A stretch of 64,000 bases of DNA from Betaproteobacteria bacterium. GTDB taxonomy: Bacteria; Pseudomonadota; Gammaproteobacteria; Burkholderiales; Rhodocyclaceae. The position numbers and the translations under genes were made by a program. Shown piece by piece: positions 49,175 through 58,465 of the stretch. The DNA is taken from NCBI GenBank assembly GCA_020621405.1, contig JAHRYN010000002.1, positions 857,676 through 921,675 on the forward strand, in the 5' to 3' direction. Position 1 is the first letter of the stretch. Every line of letters begins with the position of its first letter. Under the pieces are notes generated by a model. It searched no databases. It was not told where the DNA came from and saw only the letters and a list, made by a program, of their open reading frames with translations.

Positions 49175-49783
49175 TCAGGCGTGCAGGCGCCGCTGTCCCG
49201 ACGGCATCAAGCCTTCGATGCCGGACAGTTCGAGCAGCACAAGACCCTCGACACGCAGTCCCGACAGGTGCATGCGCAAATGTGTCACCAGTGCACTGCT
49301 CAGGGATTCGCCGTCGCAGAACGGACGATCGGGTGACGACACGGTGACGTTCGGTACCGACGCCTCGACGTCCCAGCCGAATGACCCTGCCAGCGCGCCG
49401 GTGCACGCATTGATGACGATGCTGCCAACTTCGGCCAGCGCGTCCTGTTCGAGTTCGCTCAGTTCGCACCCATCACCCCTCAGACCGAGCATGCGCCTGA
49501 CCAGCGCCAGTCCGCCACGCTCCGGCAGTACCAGCATCGCCTGCGCACTGACACCCTCCGCCGTGCGAAGCCGCTGCATGACGCCGCACAGGCGGCCATC
49601 GCAGCAGTCGCTGAAATCCGACAGGCAGCGATCCAGCATGGCGCGATCCGCCAGCTCGACATGCGACACCGACATGCCGACCTGTTCCGACACGATCTGC
49701 GTGAATGTGGACGCGGCGCCGCGCACCGAACGGCTCATCGAGCCCGCGAGTGCGCCCAGCCGCGCCGGATGCGAAAAGCTCAT
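49175..49783 (-). CDS. CheC-family chemotaxis phosphatase
   Basis: The 202-residue protein starts at ATG 49783, overlapping a short upstream ORF (ATGA). The CheC/CheX signature LSELEQDALAEVGSIVINAC provides the conserved Glu and Asn used to dephosphorylate CheY-P. It resembles single-site CheC proteins that bind receptors or act as phosphatase on a response regulator. No cheY/cheA is adjacent, although the Pil-Chp system lies 9 kb away. No membrane segment. Confidence 0.85.
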   Translation of the reverse strand: MSFSHPARLGALAGSMSRSVRGAASTFTQIVSEQVGMSVSHVELADRAMLDRCLSDFSDCCDGRLCGVMQRLRTAEGVSAQAMLVLPERGGLALVRRMLGLRGDGCELSELEQDALAEVGSIVINACTGALAGSFGWDVEASVPNVTVSSPDRPFCDGESLSSALVTHLRMHLSGLRVEGLVLLELSGIEGLMPSGQRRLHA

Positions 49784-49845
49784 TCCGCCACCTCCGCACC
49801 GATGGCGTGAACGCGTGCAGAAACTTTCACCGTGGTCGTTTTCAT
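49780..49845 (-). CDS. 21-codon leader ORF coupled to cheC
   Basis: The reading frame MKTTTVKVSARVHAIGAEVA plus Glu begins at ATG 49845, preceded by GGGAG at good distance, and ends on a TGA that overlaps the cheC ATG. cheC itself has a further Shine-Dalgarno-like GGAGG inside the leader codons. The peptide is basic and has no known relatives that I recall. A coupling or regulatory leader is inferred. Confidence 0.55.
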   Translation of the reverse strand: MKTTTVKVSARVHAIGAEVAE

Positions 49846-49945
49846 CGTTGTGATCTCCCGGTCTGAACGGAAGCTAACGACGTGCGGGACAACAATCTTT
49901 AGGCCCCTGCGGCAGCGACGTGCAAACCGGCCGCCGGGGCGCTGC

Positions 49946-51493
49946 CTAGCGTATCGCCGGAATCGGCAGATGGCCCGCGATCTGCCACAGCTCGAGTGCA
50001 ATCAATATTCCGACCAACAGGCACAGCGTGCGCGTCCAGCGCAGCTGGCGGCGGCTGCGCTGCTCGAGGTCGACCGCGTCCTGACGTTCATCGAGTGCGG
50101 CGGCCCGGCTGAGTACGCGATGCGCGAGTCTCGGCAGTTCCGGCATGGTCAGCGCCCAGGCCGGCGCCTCGTCGACCAGCTTGCGGCGCAGGGCGCGCCA
50201 GCCCACCTGCTCGCTCATCCAGCGTTCGAGGAAGGGCTTGGCGGTCTTCCACAGGTCGAGCTCGGGGTCGAGCTGGCGGCCGAGGCCTTCGATATTCAGC
50301 AGCGTCTTCTGCAGCATCACCAGCTGCGGCTGGATTTCGACGTTGAAGCGGCGCGACACCTGGAACAGACGCAGCAGCGTGCGGCCGAACTCGATTTCCT
50401 TCAGCGGCTTGTCGAAGATCGGCTCGCACACCGAACGTATGGAGGCTTCGAACTCATCGACCCGGGTGCCGCGCGGCACCCAGCCGGCATCGACGTGCGC
50501 CTGCGCGACGCGCTTGTAGTCGCGCTGGAAGAAGGCGAGGAAGTTCTGCGCCAGGTAGTTCTTGTCGATGTCGGTCAGCGTGCCCATGATGCCGAAGTCG
50601 AGCGCGATGTACTGGCCGTCGGGCGACACGAAGATGTTGCCCGGATGCATGTCGGCGTGGAAGAAGCCGTCGCGGAACACCTGGGTGAAGAAGATTTCGA
50701 CGCCAGCGCGCGACAGCGCCGCCATGTCCACGCCCTGGGCGCGCAGCGCTTCGACCTGCGAGATCGGCAGGCCGTACATGCGCTGCATCACCATGGCGCC
50801 CGGACCGCAGTAGTCCCAATAGACCTCCGGTACCGCCAGCAGCGGCGAATCGCGGAAGTTGCGGCGCAGCTGCGAGCAGTTCGAGGCCTCGCGCATCAGG
50901 TCCAGTTCGTCGCCCAGATGCTTGGAAAACTCGGCCACCACCTCGCGCGCCTTCAGCCGGCGCCCCTCGGACCACACGCGTTCGAGCAGCGCCGCCGCGG
51001 TTTCCATCAGCAGGATGTCGTTGGCGATGATGTGTTCGATGCCGGGGCGCAGCACCTTGACCGCCACCTCCTCGCCGCCGGGCAGCACCGCGAAATGCAC
51101 CTGCGCGACCGAGGCGGAGGCCACCGGTTTCGACTCGAAGCTGCGGAAAACCTGGTCCAGCGGCTTGCCGTAGAAGGCTTCGAGCTTGGCGATCGCCTGC
51201 TCGGACGGAAACGGCGGCACGCGGTCCTGCAGCTTGGCCAGTTCGTCGGCCAGGTCGGGCGGCAGCAAGTCGCGCCGCGTCGACAGCATCTGGCCGAACT
51301 TGACGAAGATCGGACCGAGCGCCTCCAGCGCCTGGCGCAGCCGCACCGCGCGCGGCGCATCGAGGCGCCGGCCCAGCCGGGTGACGCGCAACAGGCCGGC
51401 GAAGCGCAGCTTGCTGCCGGCATCGAGCAGCATCTGGTCGAGCCCGAAACGCAGGCTTACCGAAATGATCTTGAGCAGCCGCAGCCAGCGCAT
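49946..51493 (-). CDS. ubiB: UbiB atypical kinase/ATPase of ubiquinone synthesis
   Basis: The 515-residue protein shows the ABC1/ADCK/UbiB protein-kinase-like marks: the KxGQ motif in [16 protein letters not shown], the Ala-rich loop [21 protein letters not shown] and LDFGIMG. A hydrophobic C-terminal anchor is at about 480-505. Known: UbiB assists extraction and handling of hydrophobic ubiquinone precursors by ATP hydrolysis. It is divergent from argS. Usual neighbours ubiE and ubiJ are absent here. Confidence 0.95.
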   Translation of the reverse strand: MRWLRLLKIISVSLRFGLDQMLLDAGSKLRFAGLLRVTRLGRRLDAPRAVRLRQALEALGPIFVKFGQMLSTRRDLLPPDLADELAKLQDRVPPFPSEQAIAKLEAFYGKPLDQVFRSFESKPVASASVAQVHFAVLPGGEEVAVKVLRPGIEHIIANDILLMETAAALLERVWSEGRRLKAREVVAEFSKHLGDELDLMREASNCSQLRRNFRDSPLLAVPEVYWDYCGPGAMVMQRMYGLPISQVEALRAQGVDMAALSRAGVEIFFTQVFRDGFFHADMHPGNIFVSPDGQYIALDFGIMGTLTDIDKNYLAQNFLAFFQRDYKRVAQAHVDAGWVPRGTRVDEFEASIRSVCEPIFDKPLKEIEFGRTLLRLFQVSRRFNVEIQPQLVMLQKTLLNIEGLGRQLDPELDLWKTAKPFLERWMSEQVGWRALRRKLVDEAPAWALTMPELPRLAHRVLSRAAALDERQDAVDLEQRSRRQLRWTRTLCLLVGILIALELWQIAGHLPIPAIR

Positions 51494-51735
51494 CGGGTCA
51501 GATCCCGGGGGCGGCCATCACGGCGCAAAGCGGTTCAGGGACAGGTTGAAACGTCATGTTGCAGGGGCTCGACAGCGACGCGGGGAGCGCGCACTGTACA
51601 AGAAGCTTCGCGCCTGTTGGAAATCAATGGCAACGGACGCCGCCGCGCCGGAAGGCGCTTTCAGGGCGGCGGGCGGGCTCGCGTTATACTTCGCGGTCTT
51701 CAAATGCATCTGCGCCCCGCGCCCCGGTTTCATCC

Positions 51736-53478
51736 ATGACCCCCGAACTGCGCCGAGAACTTACCCGACTTCTGCACGCTGCACTGGCCAGCGTGGCACC
51801 GGACATTGCCGCTCCGGACATCATTCTCGATCGCCCGAAGCAGGCCGCCCACGGCGATCTGGCATGCAATGTGGCACTGCAGCTGGCCAAGGCGCTGAAG
51901 CAGAACCCGCGGGTGATCGCCGAACGCGTGGTGCGCGAACTGCCGCCGTCGCCGGTCGTCGCGCGCGCCGAAGTCGCAGGTGCAGGCTTCATCAACTTCT
52001 TCTTCAGCACCGCGGTCAAGCAGGCGATCGTCGCCCGCATCCTGACCGAACGCGATGCCTACGGCCGGTCCGACAGCGCCCGCGGCAAGAAGGTGCAGAT
52101 CGAATTCGTGTCGGCCAACCCGACCGGCCCGCTGCACGTCGGCCACGGCCGCGGCGCCGCCTACGGCTCGGCGCTGTCCAACCTGCTGGAAGCCGCCGGC
52201 TACCAGGTGACGCGCGAGTTCTATGTGAACGACGCCGGGCGCCAGATGGACATCCTGGCGGTGTCGGTGTGGCTGCGCTACATGGAAACCCAGGGCGCGG
52301 CAGTGAATTTCCCGGCTGACGGCTACCGCGGCGACTACGTGCGCGACATCGGTTCCGAGCTGTTCGTGCAGCAGGGGCCCCGCCTGAACCGCCATATCGC
52401 CGACCTGCCCGACGCCTCGGTGCCGGGCGACACCGCCGATGCCATGCTGGACGCGCTGATCGCCGCCGCCAAGAAGTCGCTCGGCGATGACTGGTGGACC
52501 GTGCACCACTTCGCGCTCGACGCCATGCTGGCCGACCAGCGTAACGATCTCGGCGAGTTCCGCGTGCATTACGACGTCTGGTATTCGGAACAGACGCTGC
52601 ACACCAACGGCGCCGTCGACCGTGCGGTCAAGCGCCTGCAGGACGCCGGCCACATGTACGAGCAGGACGGCGCGCTGTGGTTCCGTTCCACCCGCTTCGG
52701 CGACGAGAAGGACCGCGTCGTGCGCCGCGACAACGGTGCCTATACCTACTTCGCGTCCGACATCGCCTACCACGCCGAGAAATTCGCGCGCGGTTTCGAT
52801 CTGGTGATCGACGTCTGGGGCGCCGACCACCATGGCTACATTCCGCGCGTGAAGGGTGCGCTGACCGCGCTGGGCGAGGATCCGGACAAGCTGGAGATCG
52901 CGCTGGTGCAGTTCGCCGTGCTCTACCGGGGCGGCGAGAAGGCTGCGATGGGCAAGCGTTCGGGCGACTTCGTGACGCTGCGCGACCTGCGCGCCGAAGT
53001 CGGCAACGACGCAGCCCGTTTCTTCTACGTGCTGCGCAAGAGCGACCAGCATCTCGACTTCGACCTCGATCTGGCGAAGTCGGAATCGAACGACAACCCG
53101 GTCTATTACATCCAGTACGCGCACGCGCGCATCTGCTCGGTCATCCGCGAAGCGGTCGCCAACCACGCGCTGGACCTGTCGCTGCTGCCCGGCATCGCGC
53201 TGGACACACTGACCGGCGAACAGGAACTGCTGCTGGCCCAGCGCCTGGCCGAATTCCCCGACGTGATCACGCAGGCGGTCGCGGATCGCGCACCGCATAC
53301 GGTGGCCTTCTATCTGCGCGACGTGGCATCGGACTTCCATGCCTTCTACAACGCCTCGCGCATGCTGGTCGACGATCTGGCCACGCGCGAAGCCCGTCTC
53401 GCGCTGGCCGCGGCAACCCGCCAGGTCATCGCCAACGGCCTGGCGCTGCTCGGCGTGTCCGCCCCGGAATCCATGTAA
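51736..53478 (+). CDS. argS: Arginyl-tRNA synthetase
   Basis: The 580-residue protein starts at ATG 51736. The N-terminal Arg-S additional domain is followed by the class I catalytic core with VSANPTGPLHVGHGRGAAYG (HIGH motif as HVGH), NDAGRQMD, WGADHHGYIPR, and a KMSKS-region variant MGKRSGDFVTLRDL, as in many bacterial ArgS. The DALR anticodon-binding domain ends in NASRMLV. It charges tRNA-Arg. A TATACT -10-like hexamer lies at 51685. The stop overlaps the next start (TAATG), coupling it to the SPOR gene. Confidence 0.97.
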   Translation: MTPELRRELTRLLHAALASVAPDIAAPDIILDRPKQAAHGDLACNVALQLAKALKQNPRVIAERVVRELPPSPVVARAEVAGAGFINFFFSTAVKQAIVARILTERDAYGRSDSARGKKVQIEFVSANPTGPLHVGHGRGAAYGSALSNLLEAAGYQVTREFYVNDAGRQMDILAVSVWLRYMETQGAAVNFPADGYRGDYVRDIGSELFVQQGPRLNRHIADLPDASVPGDTADAMLDALIAAAKKSLGDDWWTVHHFALDAMLADQRNDLGEFRVHYDVWYSEQTLHTNGAVDRAVKRLQDAGHMYEQDGALWFRSTRFGDEKDRVVRRDNGAYTYFASDIAYHAEKFARGFDLVIDVWGADHHGYIPRVKGALTALGEDPDKLEIALVQFAVLYRGGEKAAMGKRSGDFVTLRDLRAEVGNDAARFFYVLRKSDQHLDFDLDLAKSESNDNPVYYIQYAHARICSVIREAVANHALDLSLLPGIALDTLTGEQELLLAQRLAEFPDVITQAVADRAPHTVAFYLRDVASDFHAFYNASRMLVDDLATREARLALAAATRQVIANGLALLGVSAPESM

Positions 53479-54050
53479 TGGCCAAGGCCCCGCAGAAAAA
53501 GACACCCACCCGCAGGAATGGCGGCAGCACGCTGATCGGCATCTTCATCGGTCTGGTGCTCGGCGTGGTGCTGTGCGCCGGCGTGATCTGGTACATCAAC
53601 GGCTCGTCGCTGCCGCTGCATGTCCGGGATTCGGCTCCGGCCCAGCCGGGCGCCGCGGCCGAACCGGCACCGCTGCCGGGCAAGCCGGGCGACAAGGCAT
53701 CCGTCAAGCCGCGCCTGGATTTCTACGAAACACTGCCGGGTGGCCAGTCGGCGGCACCGCAACCGCCAGCCGAGGCGGCAGCGCCGGCGCCCGCCGTACC
53801 GGCCGAACCCGCCGCTGCCGATGCGACGCTGCTGCTGCAGGTCGGCGCCTTCTCTTCGGAAGAAGAAGCTGACAACCTGCGCGCCCGTCTTGCGTTGATG
53901 GGTCTGGAGTCCGGCGTGCAGAAGCACGCGGTCGCCGGCAAGGGCACGCTCTACCGTGTGCGCATCGGACCGTTCGCCAGCGTCGAGGACATGAAGAAGG
54001 TACGGTCGGAGCTGGCGCAGAACGGAATCGAAGCTTCGGTGGTCCGATAA
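53478..54050 (+). CDS. SPOR-domain membrane protein
   Basis: The 190-residue protein starts at ATG 53478, overlapping the argS stop. A basic cytosolic start is followed by one membrane helix (about 18-40), a Pro/Ala-rich periplasmic linker (about 48-112) and a SPOR domain (about 115-190): LLLQVGAFSSEEEADNLRAR, LYRVRIGPFASVEDMKKV. Known: SPOR domains bind denuded glycan strands at the septum, as in FtsN. Gene order argS-SPOR-dsbA is conserved in betaproteobacteria. Confidence 0.93.
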   Translation: MAKAPQKKTPTRRNGGSTLIGIFIGLVLGVVLCAGVIWYINGSSLPLHVRDSAPAQPGAAAEPAPLPGKPGDKASVKPRLDFYETLPGGQSAAPQPPAEAAAPAPAVPAEPAAADATLLLQVGAFSSEEEADNLRARLALMGLESGVQKHAVAGKGTLYRVRIGPFASVEDMKKVRSELAQNGIEASVVR

Positions 54051-54091
54051 CCCCGACAACCCGATATCGCAGCGCAATCACAGGAGACAGC

Positions 54092-54730
54092 ATGAAATTC
54101 GGATTCAAGCAGCTCATCGGACTGGCCATCGCCGGTTTCATCGCCGGCAGCGTGAGCGCCGCGACGCTGAGCGACAAGGACTATCGCGAAATCAAACCGG
54201 CGCAGTCGACCGAACCCGGCCCCAAGGTCGAGGTGATCGAATTCTTCTGGTACGGCTGCCCGCACTGCTTCGACCTCGAACCGACGCTGAAGAAGTGGCT
54301 CGAGCACAAGCCGGCCGACGTGACCTTCCGGCGCGTGCCGGCGATCTTCCGCCAGTCCTGGGTGCCGGGGGCACAGACCTTCTACACGCTGGAATCGATG
54401 GGTGAGCTCGACCGCATGCACAGCAAGGTGTTCGACGCCATCCATGTCGAGCGCCAGCCGTTCAACGACATGGCGGCAATCACCGCCTGGATGGGCAAGA
54501 ACGGCGTCGACGCCAAGAAGTTCGAGGACACGGCCAAGTCCTTCGCGGTGTCCGGCAAGGTGCAGCGCGCGCAGCAGATGAGCGCCGCCTACCAGCTCAC
54601 CGGCGTGCCCGCACTGGTGGTCGACGGCAAGTACATCGCGCTCGGCAACAGCTTCGACGGCATGCTGGCCATCCTCGACCAGCTGATCGACCGCGCCCGC
54701 ACGGAGCGCGCTGCCGCCGCGAAGAAGTAG
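54092..54730 (+). CDS. dsbA: Thiol:disulfide interchange protein DsbA
   Basis: The 212-residue protein has a signal peptide (1-23, SVSAA). The thioredoxin-fold active site is FFWYGCPHCF with Cys56 and Cys59, and the cis-proline loop is TGVPALVVDGKY. CPHC is the DsbA dipeptide. Known: it introduces disulfides into periplasmic proteins and is reoxidised by DsbB. Possible clients here are the CSS-EAL sensor and EptA. The ribosome site AGGAGA lies upstream. An intrinsic terminator follows within the next gene's first codons. Confidence 0.95.
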   Translation: MKFGFKQLIGLAIAGFIAGSVSAATLSDKDYREIKPAQSTEPGPKVEVIEFFWYGCPHCFDLEPTLKKWLEHKPADVTFRRVPAIFRQSWVPGAQTFYTLESMGELDRMHSKVFDAIHVERQPFNDMAAITAWMGKNGVDAKKFEDTAKSFAVSGKVQRAQQMSAAYQLTGVPALVVDGKYIALGNSFDGMLAILDQLIDRARTERAAAAKK

Positions 54731-54732
54731 GC

Positions 54733-55530
54733 GTGCCGCACGCAACGCAGACGACGGGTGCCCGCGCGGCACCCGTTGTTTTTTTGACCGGTGCATCGAC
54801 CGGCATCGGCGAGGCGCTGGCTCGCCACTATGCCGGTATGGGCGCCACGCTGGGTCTGGTGGCCCGGCAACGGGCACGGCTCGACACGCTCGCCGCCAGT
54901 CTGCCCGGCCGGCACTTCGCCTACGCGGCCGACGTGCGCGACGCACAGGCGATCCAGTCTGCGGCCGATGACTTCATGCGACAGGCGGGCGTACCGGACA
55001 TCGTGATCGGCAATGCCGGCGTGTCGGTCGGCACGCTGACCGGCGAACCGGAAGACCTGGCGGCGTTCGAGGCCGTGTTCGACATCAACGTGCTGGGGCT
55101 GGTGCGCACCTTCGCCCCCTTCGTCAAGCCGATGCAGGCGCGGCGCAGCGGTTCTCTGGTCGGCATTGCATCCGTCGCGGGCATACGCGGCATACCGGGC
55201 TCGGGCGCCTACAGTGCATCGAAGGCGGCCTCGATCAGCTATCTGGAAAGCCTGCGCGTCGAACTGCGCGGCAGCGGCGTACGGGTACAGACCCTGTGCC
55301 CCGGCTATATAGATACGCCGATGACCGAGAAGAACCCTTACCCGATGCCTTTCCTGCTGAGCGCCGACGAAGCCGCCCCGCGCTTCGCCCGCGTCATCGC
55401 GCGCGGCACGAGCTACGCGGTCGTGCCCTGGCAGATGGCCATCGTCGCCAGGCTGCTGCGCCTGCTGCCGAACGCCGTTTTCGACTTCGCCTTCGCCAAG
55501 GCGGGGCGCAAGCCGCGCGGCACGCTTTAG
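54733..55530 (+). CDS. Short-chain dehydrogenase/reductase with C-terminal hydrophobic region
   Basis: The 265-residue protein needs GTG 54733, two bases after the dsbA stop, because the cofactor strand PVVFLTGASTGIGE starts at about residue 15 and no later start retains it. SDR marks: IGNAGVS, GIASVAGIRG with Ser, and YSASKAA with Tyr and Lys. A hydrophobic stretch near 225-250 (MAIVARLLRLLPNAVF) suggests membrane association, as in DltE-like members. The substrate is unknown. The dsbA terminator hairpin lies inside codons 8-18. Confidence 0.85.
   Translation: MPHATQTTGARAAPVVFLTGASTGIGEALARHYAGMGATLGLVARQRARLDTLAASLPGRHFAYAADVRDAQAIQSAADDFMRQAGVPDIVIGNAGVSVGTLTGEPEDLAAFEAVFDINVLGLVRTFAPFVKPMQARRSGSLVGIASVAGIRGIPGSGAYSASKAASISYLESLRVELRGSGVRVQTLCPGYIDTPMTEKNPYPMPFLLSADEAAPRFARVIARGTSYAVVPWQMAIVARLLRLLPNAVFDFAFAKAGRKPRGTL
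54754..54785 (+). terminator. Intrinsic terminator embedded in the SDR 5' coding end
   Basis: A 9-bp perfect stem (ACGGGTGCC / GGCACCCGT) with a 5-base loop is followed by TG and seven T. It has all the marks of the dsbA terminator but overlaps the first codons of the SDR gene. Confidence 0.85.
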
Positions 55531-55544
55531 GGCAGGTTCAAGAC

Positions 55545-55598
55545 GCGGGATTCAAGCTGCAAGCAGGAGCGGGACCCTTATTGCAGCTGGCATCCCGC
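55545..55598. repeat. Inverted repeat between convergent SDR and hemL
   Basis: The left arm GCGGGATTCAAGCTGCAA (55545-55562) and the right arm TTGCAGCTGGCATCCCGC (55581-55598) pair at 15 of 18 positions around an 18-base loop. It could be a bidirectional terminator without a T-run, or a remnant of a small dispersed repeat. No second copy was noticed in the window. Confidence 0.65.
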
Positions 55599-55618
55599 AG
55601 CCTGCATCTCGTATCTGG

Positions 55619-56902
55619 TCAGGCCACCGCAGCGAATGCCACCTTCGCGCGCGCCAGCGTCTGCGCCACGTCATCCTCGCTGTGCGCGCCGGACACGAAG
55701 CCCGCCTCGAACGCCGACGGTGCGAGGTAGACGCCCGAATCCAGCATTGCGTGGAAGAAGCGGTTGAAGCGCTCGCGGTCCGCCTGCATCACTTCGGCGT
55801 AGCTCGCCGGCAGTCCGGCGCGGAAGTACAGGCCGAACATGCCGCCGACCGCCTGCGCCGAGAACGCGACGCCGGCTCCGCGCGCGGCGTCGGTCATGCC
55901 GTCGGCGAACTGTTTCGTGCGGGCGGCCAGGCGGTCGTGGAAGCCGGGTACACCGATCAGTTCCAGCGTCTTCAGACCGGCGGCCACCGCGACCGGATTG
56001 CCGGACAGCGTGCCCGCCTGATACACGGCGCCGATCGGCGCGATCGCCGACATGATGTCGCGCCGGCCACCGAAGGCACCGACCGGCATGCCGCCGCCGA
56101 TCACCTTGCCCAGCGTGGTCAGGTCGGGCGTGATGCCGAACAGCCCCTGCGCGCCGACCGGGCCGACACGGAAGCCGGTCATCACCTCGTCGAAGATGAG
56201 CACCGCACCGTACTGCGTACACAGCGAGCGCATCGCGTCGAGGAATTCCCGGGTCGGCACAATCAGGTTCATGTTGCCGACCACCGGCTCGACAATGACG
56301 CAGGCGATGCGGCTGCCGTGGCTGCGGAAGCAGTCCTCGAGCTGCTGCGGGTCGTTGTAGTCGAGCACCAGCGTGTGCTTGGCGAAGTCGTCCGGCACGC
56401 CACCCGAACTCGGGTTGCCGAAGGTCAGCGCGCCGGAGCCGGCCTTGACCAGCAGGCTGTCGGCGTGACCGTGGTAGCAGCCTTCGAACTTCACGATGGC
56501 ATCGCGCCCGGTGAAGCCGCGCGCCAGCCGGATCGCGCTCATGGTCGCTTCGGTGCCGGAGCTGACCAGCCGCACCTGTTCGATCGACGGCACGCGAGCG
56601 CACAGCGTTTCCGCCATCACGATCTCTGCTTCGGTCGGTGCGCCGAACGACAGCCCGCCGACTGCGGCGTCCTGCACCGCACGGATCACTTCCGGATGCG
56701 CGTGGCCGACGATGGCCGGGCCCCAGGAGCCGACGTAGTCGATGTATTCGGCGCCATCGGCGTCCCACAGCCGGCTGCCGGCACCGCGGGTGAAGAAGCG
56801 CGGTGTGCCGCCGACCGAACGGAAGGCGCGCACCGGCGAATTGACGCCGCCGGGAATGCTGCGCTGGGCACGTTCGAAGAGCTGTTCGTTGCGGGTACTC
56901 AT
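55619..56902 (-). CDS. hemL: Glutamate-1-semialdehyde 2,1-aminomutase
   Basis: The 427-residue protein starts at ATG 56902 (AAGGA upstream). It is a class III aminotransferase-fold enzyme with [52 protein letters not shown] and the PLP lysine in [18 protein letters not shown]. It converts glutamate-1-semialdehyde to 5-aminolevulinate, the first committed tetrapyrrole precursor. It is followed upstream by thiE and thiD on the same strand; the hemL-thiE gap is 10 bases, so one message is likely. Confidence 0.97.
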   Translation of the reverse strand: MSTRNEQLFERAQRSIPGGVNSPVRAFRSVGGTPRFFTRGAGSRLWDADGAEYIDYVGSWGPAIVGHAHPEVIRAVQDAAVGGLSFGAPTEAEIVMAETLCARVPSIEQVRLVSSGTEATMSAIRLARGFTGRDAIVKFEGCYHGHADSLLVKAGSGALTFGNPSSGGVPDDFAKHTLVLDYNDPQQLEDCFRSHGSRIACVIVEPVVGNMNLIVPTREFLDAMRSLCTQYGAVLIFDEVMTGFRVGPVGAQGLFGITPDLTTLGKVIGGGMPVGAFGGRRDIMSAIAPIGAVYQAGTLSGNPVAVAAGLKTLELIGVPGFHDRLAARTKQFADGMTDAARGAGVAFSAQAVGGMFGLYFRAGLPASYAEVMQADRERFNRFFHAMLDSGVYLAPSAFEAGFVSGAHSEDDVAQTLARAKVAFAAVA

Positions 56903-56912
56903 GGGTATTCCT

Positions 56913-57530
56913 TCAGAAAAGCCGCGCATAGGCACGCGCCTGCGCGGAAATGTCTCGTGCGTCGAACAGGTCGGACACCACGGCCAGCAGGTCGGCGCCG
57001 GCGGCGATCAGTGTCGGCGCCCGCTCGAGCGTGATGCCGCCGATGGCGCAGCGGGCGACGCCCAGACCGGCCACCTCGGCGAAACGTCCGATATCGGCCG
57101 GCGGCGCCGACGGTTTGGTGGCCGAGGCGAACATCGCGCCGAACGCCACATAGTCGGCGCCAGCCCGCTGCGCCGCCCGGGCGAGCGCCGGATCGTCGTA
57201 GCAGGACACGCCGACGATGGCTCTGCCGCCCAGCCGCGCGCGCGCGGCAGCCGGATCGCCATCGTCCCGCCCGACGTGTACGCCGTCCGCGCCCACAGCA
57301 CGGGCCAGCTCGACATCGTCATTGATGATGAACAGCGTGCCGCACACGGTCGTGATCGCACGCAGCGCATCCGCCTCGGCACGGCGCAGCGCCGCATCGC
57401 GCGACTTGTTGCGGTACTGCAGCAGCACGGCGCCACCGGAGCAGACGGCTTCCGCCGCGCGGAAAAGCGCAGCGCCACCGAGGGCCTCCGGCGTGACCGC
57501 GTACAGGCCCCTAAGCGTCCTGGTCGTCAT
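56913..57530 (-). CDS. thiE: Thiamine-phosphate synthase
   Basis: The 205-residue protein starts at ATG 57530, overlapping the end of thiD by 20 bases. It is a TIM barrel with [33 protein letters not shown] and [11 protein letters not shown], then [18 protein letters not shown] and [12 protein letters not shown]; these hold the pyrophosphate and metal ligands. It joins HMP-PP and thiazole phosphate to thiamine phosphate. No TPP riboswitch is visible ahead of the thiD-thiE-hemL unit. Confidence 0.95.
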   Translation of the reverse strand: MTTRTLRGLYAVTPEALGGAALFRAAEAVCSGGAVLLQYRNKSRDAALRRAEADALRAITTVCGTLFIINDDVELARAVGADGVHVGRDDGDPAAARARLGGRAIVGVSCYDDPALARAAQRAGADYVAFGAMFASATKPSAPPADIGRFAEVAGLGVARCAIGGITLERAPTLIAAGADLLAVVSDLFDARDISAQARAYARLF

Positions 57531-58389
57531 CGCCAGGGGTGCCGGGCTCGCGCGTGCGCAGCCAGAAGAAACGGTCGGGCAGGTACTGGCCCATGCCTGG
57601 CCGGAAGCCGTTGGCAAGCGTGCGCATCGTGAATTCCTGCGCCGCATGCACGGCGGCGCCGATGTCCAGGCCCTGGGCCAGCCAGGCCGCGACCGCGGAC
57701 GCCAGCGTGCAGCCGGAACCATGGTAGCTGCCGGGCAGCCGGTCCCACTCGTCGCGCCGGATCACGCCATTGCGCCCGTACAGCACGTTGGCCACGCGGA
57801 CCGTCGATTCATGCGTGCCGGTCAGCAGTACATGCCCGCAGCCGGCCGCGATCAGCAGGCGAGCGCATTCGTCGAGCGACGGTGCATCCCTCTCGTCGTC
57901 GTCATCGTCATCATCGTCGCCGAACTGCGCAAGCCGGCGCGCTTCGAGGCTGTTCGGCGTCAGTATCGTGGTCAGTGGCAGCAGCAGTTCCTGCAGCGCG
58001 ATCACCATTTCCTCGTCCGCCAGTTCGTCGCCCCGGCCCGAAGACAGCACGGGATCAAGCACCACCGGCACGTCGGGATAGTCGGAAATGATCTCGGCGA
58101 TGGCGGCGATGTTCTCCACGCTGCCCATGACGCCTATCTTGAAGGCCGCCACCGGCACATCGGCCAGCAGCACGCGTGCCTGATCGACCAGCAGGTCGTC
58201 CTCCATCGGCACGACTTCCTCGACACCTGTCGTGTCCTGGACGGTCACGGCAGTAATCACGCTGAGCGGATGGCAGCCGAGCGCCGACAGAGTCATCAGA
58301 TCGGCCTGCATGCCGGCGCCACCAGTCGGATCGGTGGCGGAAAAACACATGACAAGAGGCGGATGCGCCCGCACATCACGATTGACCAT
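57511..58389 (-). CDS. thiD: Hydroxymethylpyrimidine/phosphomethylpyrimidine kinase
   Basis: The 292-residue ribokinase-fold protein has FSATDPTGGAGMQADL at the start, VLDPVLSSGRGDEL, TPNSLEARRL, and GSYHGSGCTLASA with the catalytic Asp/Gly anion hole region near residue 220. It phosphorylates HMP twice for thiamine synthesis. An insertion of eight consecutive aspartates (FGDDDDDDDDERDA, near 155-165) from a GAC/GAT repeat is not usual for ThiD. It is divergent from rubredoxin. Confidence 0.95.
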   Translation of the reverse strand: MVNRDVRAHPPLVMCFSATDPTGGAGMQADLMTLSALGCHPLSVITAVTVQDTTGVEEVVPMEDDLLVDQARVLLADVPVAAFKIGVMGSVENIAAIAEIISDYPDVPVVLDPVLSSGRGDELADEEMVIALQELLLPLTTILTPNSLEARRLAQFGDDDDDDDDERDAPSLDECARLLIAAGCGHVLLTGTHESTVRVANVLYGRNGVIRRDEWDRLPGSYHGSGCTLASAVAAWLAQGLDIGAAVHAAQEFTMRTLANGFRPGMGQYLPDRFFWLRTREPGTPGDDDQDA

Positions 58390-58394
58390 AAAGC

Positions 58395-58456
58395 GCGCGC
58401 CCTGATTGTCGTTACAGAAGTTTAATTACGGTAATATCGATTCGATTCTAACAAAG
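58395..58456. promoter_or_regulatory. AT-rich divergent promoter region thiD / rubA
   Basis: This short AT-rich island separates the divergent starts. On the plus strand TTGTCG and TTACAG hexamers precede TAATAT; on the minus strand TTGTTA precedes TAATTA. None has ideal spacing, so exact promoters are not fixed. Confidence 0.45.
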
Positions 58457-58465
58457 CATGCTGCC

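Noticed and set aside
58390-58465. TPP riboswitch ahead of thiD
   Set aside because: The leader is under 80 bases and no CTGAGA-type core is visible on the minus strand.
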